Positions 11,374 to 21,644 of a DNA stretch of 64,000 nucleotides are shown one piece after another. How positions within the stretch are numbered: position 1 is the stretch's first letter; the number at the start of each line of letters is the position of its first letter. The translations under genes were made by a program, and so were the position numbers. Where the stretch lies: positions 4,114,485 through 4,178,484 of the forward strand of contig NW_015622542.1 of NCBI RefSeq assembly GCF_000835495.1, given 5' to 3'. Source of the DNA: Cladophialophora immunda (taxonomy: Eukaryota > Ascomycota > Eurotiomycetes > Chaetothyriales > Herpotrichiellaceae). The notes under the pieces are model-generated. The model did no database searches. It was not told the origin of the DNA and was given only the letters and a program-made list of their open reading frames with translations.

Positions 11374-11437
11374 AGTATATTCTAGTCCACGAAGGAAGTC
11401 AAAAGTAGGTGGATGTACGGATATTTGAAAAGGCACT

Positions 11438-11499
11438 GATATCCCATATCCCATATCTCATATCCTATACGATATCCTATACTGTATATCATATATTAA
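11438..11499. repeat. Degenerate ATATCC(C) repeat
   Basis: About eight imperfect copies of a 6-8 bp unit (atatccc / atatctc / atatcctatac) lie in tandem. A related but cleaner atatcc array occurs at 59537-59559. Confidence 0.7.
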
Positions 11500-14259
11500 T
11501 CGATCCTCGGCCTATGTTCATGCACCTCTGTATATCTCCACCTCCCTCGGTGAGGCGCTCCCTCGCAGTCTCTCGCTTTGTATATATGAGAGATGGTAAA
11601 ATCGAGGTCCTTATTTCAAGGGTCTCTCGCCTCTCACCCGTCTCGTTCTATAATACCTGCACCTGCCACAACTTGCCCCCTTAGGGTGGTGTGTGTATTG
11701 TCGAACAGAATGGCCTTTCGTTTCCGCTCCCCATTATCTCTCCCGCAACTTTCACGCTCGCTGGTTTAGGAGGAGTGGCTCTTCACGCTTCAGGAGAGAA
11801 CGGGAAGAAAGAAAGGATGTATCCTGCATTCGACATCTCAGACCTGTTTGCGGATTGGCTTCATGCGTTGACCGGGAGGTGCTATGCGGGACAACAGCAG
11901 ACTTAGAGGATTGATACGTGGTTCAAGGGGTCGGGGTTCTCAAAGCAACCATAACCATACAATCTCTGGCCGTTGCGTGGTCTTGGTCGGTAGACCAAAT
12001 GAATCACAGCAAAGGACAGGTACAGAGAGCAAAGTGGTAGGAATTGCAAGCGAGCCAACACAACCCCTGGACTCACAGGACCGACAACTCGCGGTAGAAT
12101 CGATCCTGTTCATCCAGGACCGGGGCTCCATTGCGACTCACCTGCTCACCTACCTCATCACCTTCACTTGGCCTTTGGGCGAAGTCTTCTCTCCACCAGA
12201 AACCCAACTCTATTCGCAACAGACCAAGGACTGGACTGCGTCTCTGTCGATCGTGGTCAGAGAAAAAGCCACACTCTTGACGTGGTCCTCCATCTTGCCG
12301 TCAGCCCTTAGCCCTTGGGTTCCATTGTCCTGGCCGATACCTGGGCAAAAGGGAGACCATCAGCATAGGAGATGCGCGGGACGTTAGCTAGTGACTCGGT
12401 CTGCTGGGGCCCGTATGCGGCTCCTCGGCGTTCTGACATCGACCTTCCAACCTCCCAGCAAGTTGCTCTCGGTCAGGCCCCGTCAGCGCCGTGTTGGGTT
12501 CATGCAAAGGTTGAACCTGTCCACCTTCCCAAAATGTCTCCTTTGGCTCGAAAACAGCAGGGACTGCAGCGCTGACAGGCGATTGCGTATCGACTGCGTA
12601 TCCCCGAGGAGTAAGCGCAGGGTCCGTGTCTGTCGACTGAATGAGATCATCAGCAAACATGCTCAGGTTCTTGAGCGCACAGAATGCGACTAAGTCCTCG
12701 ACATCGCAGGGAACAGACCTCCTGGGTAGTCAAGACACCGGTTGGGGAAGTAGACGCAAGGATCGACCTTTAGGGCCGCAAGATACTTCCCTTGGTTCGA
12801 TGACATGCTTTTCCGTAGATGACGCCGACTTCGACCCCTGGAGCATTGACGGAGGAAAAGTCGTGTCGTGTCCCATACGGATACTGTGACAATGCAAGGC
12901 AAGATGTTTAGCAACAGTCACGCGAAACAGGTGACTGAATGATTTCAGGATGTAACGCCAGCCGGCTCACTTGCAGGGGCACCACAGCCAGATTTCGGCC
13001 CATGGGTCGAAATGCTGCTTTGGGATTCGATCTCGGAACCGCTGGGAGGATTGGGCAAGTGGTTGTTCAGCGCCAACACGATCGCGGCTTATGTTTCGAT
13101 ACCAACTCGCTCTACAGCAGCCCCCAAGGTTCGCATGGCCTGCAAGCGGAAGGATCAGTAAACGTCGGAAATCCCAAAGCAGATCATCCGGACGTGCTGC
13201 TCAGTCACAGCTGTCCCGTCCTGCCCTGGATGCTCGCTGACGACTCAATCCAAGATGCATGCCCTCCACATGCCCCTTTTGCTCTTTGTCTTCTAGCTCG
13301 CCTTACCTTTGAGATTTCGAGTTGGGGTCAAGGTCCGTAGAACCATTCAGAAGCTCTTCTAAAACGGATTAGTTGCATGCCTCGATCGCAAAGTCGCCGG
13401 GCATGCCAGTAATTTACTCTCAAGTCGGGCGTAATGCCTTTTGCAGGTTACTCGCGGTCGCAACGGAGTCCATCCAGCGACACAGGTGCTGCCATGTAAT
13501 GCAAGCAGTAATTCCGCCTTGTGACTAATGCTTCCACCTTGTTGGCGACGTCACAGCCGCGCGAGGAGCTGAAAGGCTTCTGGCGGGGGAATCCATGTCG
13601 GATCAGGCGATGCCGTGGCACTTCCATGGCTTGAACATGCTGGTTTGGGCATAGACTTCGGACTATTGGGCCACAGCTGGTGCATAAACGATGTTGGCCT
13701 TTTTTTTTTCAGCTGCTTCTAGAGAAAAGCAACGAGGGGATCTGCACGACCACACACCGCGATCTGGTTCGCCCGCCGCGGGGAAACTGCGACGACCAAG
13801 GGCTTCGGATGCTGGGGCTGGGAAGAAGAGAAGATGCCCACGGCTCACACAAAAGGGTTGGCCTTGGCCGTCCACTGACAGCCGGAACGGGCAGGGGCTA
13901 GAGGGCACACCAAGGCTTCGGTACGAGTGCAAAGAACGCGTCGAGGCCATGGACAGCCAATGACTCTGGGTTCTGCTGTGCAAGTGACTCTTTCGTTGTT
14001 TTTCTATTTCCAAGCAGTGTCCTGTGCCATGTGTGATTCGGGATGGATGCACAATGCTCGAGCCGAAGCCACCGGACCAACACCTCTCGACGAGCCATTT
14101 ATGCAGGACAAGTTGATTTAGGGCATGGAAGACCGCGGGAGCCTGGAAGGGGTAGTAGTGGAATACGCACAGTACTGATGGTCCGAGGCATTCATTGATC
14201 CCCAAAATCACCACAGAGTTGTGAAGGGGCCTCCCTAGCCCTTGGCCTCACCAGCCTTA

Positions 14260-14289
14260 GGCTCTAGGCACTAGGCTCTAGGCTCTGGC
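14260..14289. repeat. Short AGGCTCT(AGGC) direct repeats
   Basis: Three to four near-copies of taggctctaggc/taggcactaggc follow one another in the gene-poor region. Confidence 0.6.
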
Positions 14290-14431
14290 TTCCCCTAACC
14301 TTGAGGAGCCGGGGCATCCTGGGGGGTATGCATCGCAGCTTGACCTCTTTTTCATGCTGGTCCATTGCTGCTTTACGACGGAAGCAGCAGTCCAATTGTG
14401 CGAGACCCAGTCACCCAGTCCAGGCAGCCCC

Positions 14432-14454
14432 CAGATGCAGATGCAGATGCAGAT
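14432..14454. repeat. AGATGC hexamer microsatellite
   Basis: Nearly four tandem agatgc units. Confidence 0.8.
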
Positions 14455-15193
14455 GGGGGTCTCGTCGGTCTCTTCGGGCTCGGGGCTTCGGAATCGCCTC
14501 TTGTGACAGTTTCGTGCCGGTCAAGGCGCGAGTTGCGAACCTGGAGAATCTCCTGCCCACGCTTGTGCACAATACGATCGACTTACGAGGAGCCAACATT
14601 CCCTTTTTCCCTCTTTTCCCCTTCTGAATGACGTGTAGACGTACCGTGAACTGGGCCAAGGTCTTGGTGGACGGCCATTGATTGGTTGGCCTAGGGATCA
14701 GGCGGCACGCCTCAGCCATTCTCCTTGCTCGGGGATTCCCATGCGGTTTTATTTGCTCTGCGTGCCCAGCACCGGTAAAGCCGTGGATTCCGGGAGGAGG
14801 AGCGTCCGTGCGCAAGGGGGGGAAGGGAGGATCCCTCGTTTCAAGGTTCGGCACTTGCAAAAAAAAAAGGAAGAAGAATTGAGCAGATCCCTTTCGAGGC
14901 AATTGTGGTGCATGGCATTCTTGTCGAGAAAAGGATATTGTAGAATTGTTTTCTAGAGTTTAAAGAAGACGAGGTAATCTCAGAGTTTCTGCTGACTCAA
15001 ACGTATCTGGTACCTGTTGGGGAGACTTTGCCTATATGTTTGGCCGACACTGTGTGAGCAGACGTCCATTCACAGTGCACACGTCAGATGCTTGAGCAGC
15101 CCGGCCAAGCTGGTTGGGATGGCCAGCAGCACACCCGGCCAAGTCAGTGCTTCATTGGCGGCTGGTGTCGAAGGAAGATGGAGTCGTGTCTCG

Positions 15194-15223
15194 GTGGATG
15201 GGCTGGATGGGCTGGATGGGCTG
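15194..15223. repeat. GGATGGGCT 9-mer tandem repeat
   Basis: Three tandem copies of ggatgggct followed by a diverged partial copy. In one frame this reads as repeated Gly-Trp-Met, but no supporting gene is visible. Confidence 0.8.
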
Positions 15224-17905
15224 GTGGAGAGTTTTCGCCTGGGGGAGGGTGATTGCGACACAAGTGCATACGCCATTAAACGCCCGTGGTCACTTCTTGC
15301 TCCCTGATGGCCTAGCACTGGATGGTTCCACCTTCTTGATTGGATATCCAGACCAAGTTGTTCGTGTCCGGCTTTGCTTTTTGGTGTGCTTGGGTACCGG
15401 TACCAGAACTTCCTCGTTCTTGTTGGCTTCTCGAGCACATGTCCGTTCTAGGTCTATAGCGGGAGAAAAGGGGGAGCTTGGAGTCGAGTTGTGCCTGAAT
15501 GTTCGTCTCTCGGGGATCCCACCACGCTTCCACACCAGTGACAGTTTTTCCCATTTCCTCCGTACCTAGGGCGCATTCCAAAAGAGGAGATTTGCAGTGG
15601 GTTGAAGCGAATCCCAAAAGACACTGATCACGCGTGGGGCCCTCCAGGAAACCCGCAAGACGGTCGTTCAGAAGAGGAAGTGGGCTGACGAGGTGTCAGT
15701 GGATGAGCCCATCCATGTCCTCAGGCGCCTCTCCGAGATTCAGCTTTGCCCTTGGGGCCTTTGATTACCAGCGCCACCTCACCCCTTCAGCTGCCCCTGC
15801 ACGTGACTTTCCCGATGCTGCTCGAAAAGGGAAGATGGATGGCGGGTCTTGGGCTCTCGGGGCCTTGGACGGTGGGTGGGCTCACGGTGGCTCTTGGTGG
15901 CTCTTTGTTCGCGCCGCAGCCGCCGTTTCGCCTGGGGCCTGGGCGTCATGAGAGCTCCCAGAGAGGGGCTGCAGGGCCTAAAGTAGCCTCAGTAGCCTCT
16001 ACGCTTGGTGACAAATGCTGCTTGAGCGAGAATGCAACCTAGGCCACTTTGCCCAAACCCTCGTTTTTCCTTCGTCCGTGACGCTGTGGGCAATGGATGG
16101 GTAACGGGCAATTCTAGGCTCCCGTATTGATGGTCTCTTTCCAAGCATCCCAAGGGTAGCAATATTTGCCCTGCAGAGTTTAGTGGTCTGGGGAGGCGTG
16201 GCGGCGCAGTCGAGTCAGTGCGTTGCGAGGGCGAGTACGAGTGCGAGTGGTATGCGGCCTCCCGTTTCTATGACGTTGGTCCCCATCTCCACACACGGGA
16301 CGGTTCGTTTCCAAATTCCAACACGAGAAGGGCGTAAAGGGCGCGTGTTGCGTTGCGTTGCCGAGTGTACGTGCGTTCTTTCTTGTCCCTGATGAACAAT
16401 CAGGGCAGCATATGGGTTGACCGGGGGCGTTTCTTGGAAAATGTGCGCAACGCATCATCAGGTCTCGGCAGCAAGTTGGCTATGGAGATTATGCAAATCC
16501 CCAGTTATGCTCTTCGCAAAGTGGTTGACGCATCTCTTCGGTGTCGTCGGGACAGCAGGTCAGGAGCCTCGGGGGCTTGGTCTTCGGCAGCATCAAATGC
16601 ACCGTGTCCGTCTCATGGACTTAATGAATACCCCGAACGGAAGCTCTTTCATCCTCTTCGCTGGCAGCCTGGCAACAGGTGACAGCAGGGCAGCGTGGGT
16701 GCCGAGGTTCCTCAGTATCCGTCATCCAGAAACGGCCCCCAATCTTCGCACAAACAAGCGTTACCGTAAATTCGACCAGATGTGTGGCTGGAACCCCTGT
16801 CGACCTGGTACTGTATCGTCTGGTAATGATACTGGCCTGCAAGCGTGGTACAGGCGGTGCCTTTTTTCGAGTATTTCTGGTGCTTGATTGTCGCCTAAGC
16901 ATAGTTACGAGCAGACGCTCCCCGGAATATAGCCTAGCCTTGCTCACCTCTGCGACTCCGACCCCCCGAAATGTCTATCCAACGACTTCGATTTGTCTCA
17001 TGCCCAAAGCCTCGTGATTATGCTTGCTGCACAGGTTTAGTCAGGGCGGGTTTGGCGAACGTGTGTGATCAAGTTGGCTTCACCGGCTTTCTCGAGTGGA
17101 TTCGTCGTCTTCTCCAGCCATCACTGGTCGAGGACGAAGCCTCGTGCAGGCCATGGCTAGTTGACCACACCGTATCGATCCTGCCGAGAGCCTTATGAGG
17201 CATTTACATGCGTCCCTGCATATGCTTTCTCACGCTGCGAACCCGCAACTAGTAATCTCCTGGTCCACGGCCACTGCGCGGAGATAGGGAAACGAACCTT
17301 TGGCTACCAAGTGCTAGCAGACTGCCCCTTGTGGATGTTGCGACACTGCATCGTGTAGCCGCCTAGTGCGTCATGTCCACCAGAACCAAACGTTACGCGT
17401 GCAAGCGTCGCGCTTTTTGCGCAAAGTCCGCAGAATGTCAGTCGTGCGCATCTACCGCGTATACGGTAGGGCCAGCGCCAGGCGGGCTATGGCGGCCTAT
17501 GAACTGGGAGTGAGAATTACCCGTCTCGGTAACGACGAGCGAGGTGTCCGTGGCTATGGCACCAACGTTGAAGGGCGCATGTAACGTCAAGCCGGATAGT
17601 GCCCTTTTGTCTTTGCCTGCTTCGGCGATATTTCAAAGCCATTTGGAGTTGCTGCAATGGCACACACGAGGCTCTTGCCCATACTCCCGACAATCTCAAT
17701 GCGGTTATGTCCTTTTGCTTCGCAGCTTGCAAAGCAGTGGAGATGATGACCTTACTCAGCCACGGAGCCGCACTTGACAACGACGAGGGGAAACAGCTTC
17801 AGCACTTCCCCATTGGCAGGTGGAAACTGACAACACCGCTTGGGCCATGACAAGACAGAATGACAATCCCGCGGTTGCTGCAAGGGTCGCAGGAGTTGGT
17901 ACTGC

Positions 17906-17923
17906 TGGTGGTGGTGGTGGTGG
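17906..17923. repeat. GGT trinucleotide tract
   Basis: Six tandem GGT/GTG units within non-coding sequence. Confidence 0.75.
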
Positions 17924-18078
17924 TCACCCGGTGGGGTGGGCGATCATGGCGATACTGTTGTCTCTGACCAGGTAGGTGTGCATGTTGCTTGCTCTGTGGG
18001 AAATCGACCGATGGCCAACTCTGATCCCCCTGGGCAAACGTTCCACGACCTTTGGGGCGAGACGAGCACGAGTTGCCT

Positions 18079-18139
18079 GTCTCTCTCTCTCTCCCTCCCT
18101 CCCTCTCTCTCCATCTCGTTTGCCCCCCCCCCCCCCCCC
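18079..18139. repeat. CT tract followed by a C17 homopolymer
   Basis: A ctctct/ccctccct tract leads, after a short spacer, to about 17 consecutive C (18123-18139). On the transcribed strand of the CIA30 gene this is a G17 run starting about 21 nt after its stop codon, then a GA-rich stretch. Confidence 0.85.
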
Positions 18140-18160
18140 AGAATGGCCTCCACAGGGACA

Positions 18161-19087
18161 TTAGCATCCATCTCTTGTCCCGTTTCCTGATACAGCAGCT
18201 TCGGTGGCGACCTGGGCATCTTGCTGGCCGTTGCTCGCCACCGTTGGCGGCATCTTTGCGGGTTTAGCGGTCGAGGCCGCGACGATGGACAGGACGTGCA
18301 AGTGGAAATCCCCGTGCTGCGATCCAAAGAAGCTGGGCAATCTGTCAGCTCTTACGAATAATTCAAGCGGACCAACCATCAAACCTCCTAATCATGATGC
18401 TGACCCTCCTGATGTTGCTCAAGTCCAGGCCCTGAGGTGTGCTGGCCAGTTTGCCACGGTATGTGGGTTTAAAGTGGTCCCATGGGATGAAGACAGACTG
18501 GCACGACGACGGAATAGGGCTGTCGATCTTGGGGCGGCAGTTGGATGTTGAGAAATCATACTCCCACGATGTCGTGGCCTGTTCACGGCCGTTGGACGCG
18601 TTGGGAGGAAGTATCTCGTCCTTAAGGATCAGCGTGTAGACCTTGTCGTCGGACTGGGATGGATCGATCGAGACCTCGACGCCCGCAAAGGAACTCAGGT
18701 CCCAGTGTAGATGGTCGCCAGCCGTCCGCTGAGAGGCAAAGCCCGCCCCGCCCAGGGTAGTGATATCGAGAGTGCCATGGAAACAGGCGGCCGTGCCACG
18801 GCTATCCAAATAGGACTGTCAGAAGAATTATTATTACCCAAATGAGTTTTGCGGACATATTCCCGACGCCTCCCCTGCCGGCCACCTCAACACACGTCCT
18901 CGTAGGCCATGGACGACACCAAGCAGAAAGGGCCGCGGCGATCTGTCACCACCGCCCCAGGACGAAGAAGGCGAACGGACCATGGGTACACACTTACCTG
19001 TGATTTACCGCCGCGAACCCTATCGTCGCTAGAGGTCCATTGATTGAGACGCCAGCCCCTAAGCCGCGAAGCGCCCCAAACGGCCAT
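18161..19087 (-). CDS. CIA30-domain protein (NADH:ubiquinone oxidoreductase intermediate-associated protein 30 family)
   Basis: Small CIA30-family protein; founding members assist assembly of mitochondrial complex I. Small fungal forms like this have no fixed function. Minus-strand exons are 18998-19087, 18385-18815 and 18161-18332, with introns of 182 and 52 bp, giving 230 aa. The N-terminus reads WTSSDDRVRGGKSQ, joined across intron 1 (gtaagt...gacag) to SYLDSRGTAACFHGTLD, the classic start of a CIA30 domain. The C-terminal junction joins VSIMIR to SFFGSQHGDFHLHVLSI, the family's typical end. Without that second intron the frame stops at once after RRFDGWSA. The start at 19087 is preferred over an in-frame ATG at 19177 because family members begin close to the WT(S/A)SDDRVRGG motif. 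No targeting peptide is evident. It stands alone in a gene-poor area. Confidence 0.82.
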
Positions 19088-20565
19088 AGAATTAGCAGGT
19101 CGCCGTTTCCTAATCGGTGCATGGGATGGCGCCACGCCACAGGGCAAAATGATATTACCAAGGGGGAAAAGTGGCACTGCTCGCTGGTGGTCGAAAATAA
19201 CATCTGCTTACATATTGCACCCCCAAAGCACTCGACGCGGGCTTAGCGGTTCCATGGAGGGCGATTTGCTGTCCAGATGGCAGATGGCAATCCAACACAT
19301 GGGATGCGAAGGATTCCCAGGGTCCTTTGCTCCCCTGGCCACAATCTCAATTCTAGACCTTTCTCAACGGCGCGCGTGGTTTTTCTTTTCTGCCGTCTCA
19401 GGGGCTGGGAGGATGCTGCTTCCCACGGCAGAGGAGGGGCATTAGGATTCGACCGTACTCGTAGTTGGTAGGGCAATCAAACTCCCTGTTTGAGGGGCGC
19501 GAGAAGACGCAACGACGCACGGATGATGATACACCAACCTAGATTGTGCCGAGCCAGCTCTGGAAGGCGGTTGTGCTGAAGGGGTTCTGGTTCGGCGACT
19601 GCGGTGCTTTGCTTTCTCCTGCTCGTCCTCAAGCCCCGACGCTGTCTTTGTTTGCTTCGTGCTTCAATGCCCGAGGGGGTCCAGGCGGATGTCGCTAAAC
19701 CTCATGGAGAAATGGCGCACAGCGATGCGGCTGGTAGTTTCGTCTTGTCCCAGACTCGCAGCTTCTGGTCGCCGTTCCTGCTGCTTCCTGTGGCTTCCTT
19801 CTCGCGTTCGGCTGTCCATAGCTGTAACCTAACAGGCTGCCCGATTCAGTCGCGATATTTCAGCTGCTAGGGCTGAATGCAAGGCCCGTTGCCTTTGCCT
19901 GGCTCCGTATTCCCGCGTGGCATCTCGGGGTCTCCAGCGTCCAGCGTCTCGATCCAACCGCCCAGAAAGTCACAGAGTCACATTCACGCGAACAGCAAAA
20001 TCAATCAATCAAACCAGAGGCCGACATGTGTGTGATGGTCACCGATACATTTCACAACTAAATCTCATTGGAATTCCCGAGCGGGCTGCTGAGCCCCTGT
20101 CGGTATCGGGGACTGATGCTGCTCCAACACACACACCAGTCCACCGCTGTTTGCCCTTGTACCTCTGCCGTGGAGGACTACAATGTGGTATCCAGAACAC
20201 CCCTCCCCCCGGTTCCCAAGAGCTGGCTTTGGACAGCTTCCATGGTGTCACATCCTCCCTTGCCCTCCCCATCCCCCAAACCGCCTCCCCATCCTTTCCT
20301 GCCCATCGAAGGGCTTCCGTACGAGTCTAAAAACCATTTTTCGGTAAATTGGGCGTTGAGCCAGGTGAATCATAACACAATCCGTAGCAAAATGCAAATG
20401 GTCGCTCTCCTCCCATGACCCGTACGCCTTTTCGAAAGCAAAAGCAAATAGCAGCCCGTCGTAGAAGCCGTCGTGCCAATTATTTGGCGCCGTTGTTAGG
20501 GTGCCCGTAATGACGGCAATGAGCGGAAGTTGCTTGCCAAACCAAACCAGAAAAGCGAAAGGCCC
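19088..20565. other. Intergenic, bZIP 3' flank and CIA30 5' flank
   Basis: About 1.5 kb upstream of the CIA30 gene and downstream of the bZIP gene. No gene, RNA or repeat is recognised. Confidence 0.5.
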
Positions 20566-21644
20566 TCAATTGCAGCTGATGTCGAACAAGTGAATGTTGG
20601 GGCTCGCCGTCCTCGACACGGGCGTGAGCGGGACATCAAAGTAGTTGGGTGAGTTGTGGGCCGAATCCATCGAGTATGGATCAGTCAACGGTGGTGTCTA
20701 GCCAGAGGAAGTCAGCATTTGAGCGGGGCAATTTGGTAACTTGGAAGCCGGTGTTGGGCACTGAGCCGCCAGAGAGAGGGTTTCTTTTTGCTACTCAATC
20801 GGGGTGGGCTGGAATATGAATGGGAGAGGAAAGCGGTGGGATTTACATGAGAATTGGCCCCTGAATATGCTTAGTCCGAGGGCATTTGCAGACCGGCCAG
20901 CGAGGCATAGTTCATGCTGAATGGACTTAACATGTCGTCATCTCCAAACAGGTGGTCCTGCTTTCCGTATGCTGAGGACACCATGGCAGGTAACGTCGGC
21001 GGCAGACTCGACGATGTCACCTCTACGGGATATCGGTAGCTCGAGTAGTGGCTGGTCGTGTTGTCATACGCGGGGTGTTGTTGGTGCTCATAGTGGAGAT
21101 ATGCTGTGGTCGGCGGGTATGACGAAAAGGTAAATGCCGGCTGAGAATGGATTGAAAGACGGCGTCCAGCCGGAGCGTCAAAGAGTGAGGAGTGGTCATC
21201 CAAAGGTAAAAATCTCTGGCGATGCTCTGGGCACCTCGTGTGACACACTTGATCTCGAAGGCTGGCGGGCCATGGATTGAGTTTGTTTCTGGGAAGTCTC
21301 TTTGGCGGGAGTGGTAGCTAGTTCCGAATGCTGTTGTTCTGGCGAGGCAGAAGACGACCCAGCACGGCGCTCTAGATCTTCGAGTCTTCGCTTGAGCTTC
21401 TTACGATAGTTTCGCTGTTTCCGCGTGTCAGGATCGGGCACAATGACGACCACCAGCAACGAGGATTATTTACCTGAGCAATCCGGTTTTGGATGCGTCG
21501 TCTCTCAGCCAGGTCCGAGATCTTGGTCCAGTCCTCATTCGGGTTCGCAGATGCGCTGAAGGCAGAGCTGCTGGCGTGGGTGGACGCATATCTGGACTGA
21601 CCGATCATGGCGGAGGTGTAGCCGTAGCTTTGATTCCGATGCAT
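20566..21644 (-). pseudogene. bZIP transcription factor gene with an internal frameshift and in-frame stop
   Basis: AP-1-like fungal bZIP regulator of unknown target. Exon 1 (21474-21644) ends in RIQNRIAQ. A 59-bp intron (gtaaat...aacag) leads to RNYRKKLKRRLEDLERRA, the basic region with a very short leucine zipper. Exon 2 (20847-21414) first reads SSSASPEQQH...SRSSVSHEV. Family-like sequence then continues in the +1 frame (RQRFLPLDDHSSLF... to DDMLSPFSMNYASLAGL). Its length, 568 nt, is 3n+1, so one base is extra. In that second frame a TAA at 20871-20873 precedes AYSGANSH. A phase-0 intron (20698-20846, donor gtaaat) then gives TPPLTDPYSMDSAHNSPNYF and a natural end in exon 3 (20566-20697). 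Alternatives: a 94-nt intron (gag|gtgccc...tctcag|ccg) removes the frameshift but not the stop; or the product is truncated and ends in EIFTFG. Confidence 0.7.

Larger units (their letters stand above)
11090..18160. other. 7.1-kb gene-poor region with simple repeats
   Basis: I find no protein-coding gene that I can support. Open frames up to about 180 codons occur, for example minus 13663-14214. They show no domain, no splice continuity and compositions typical of chance frames. No transposase, reverse transcriptase, long terminal repeat, tRNA or rRNA is recognised, and the base composition is not AT-rich, so RIP-degraded transposons are unlikely. Simple repeats inside it are listed separately. 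It could hold long non-coding RNAs, long untranslated regions or lineage-specific genes that cannot be seen without transcripts. Confidence 0.5.

Noticed and set aside
13663..14214. 183-codon open frame on the minus strand
   Set aside because: Overlaps open frames in other phases, contains homopolymer-derived Lys/Phe runs, has no domain or splice continuity; chance frame in GC-rich sequence.
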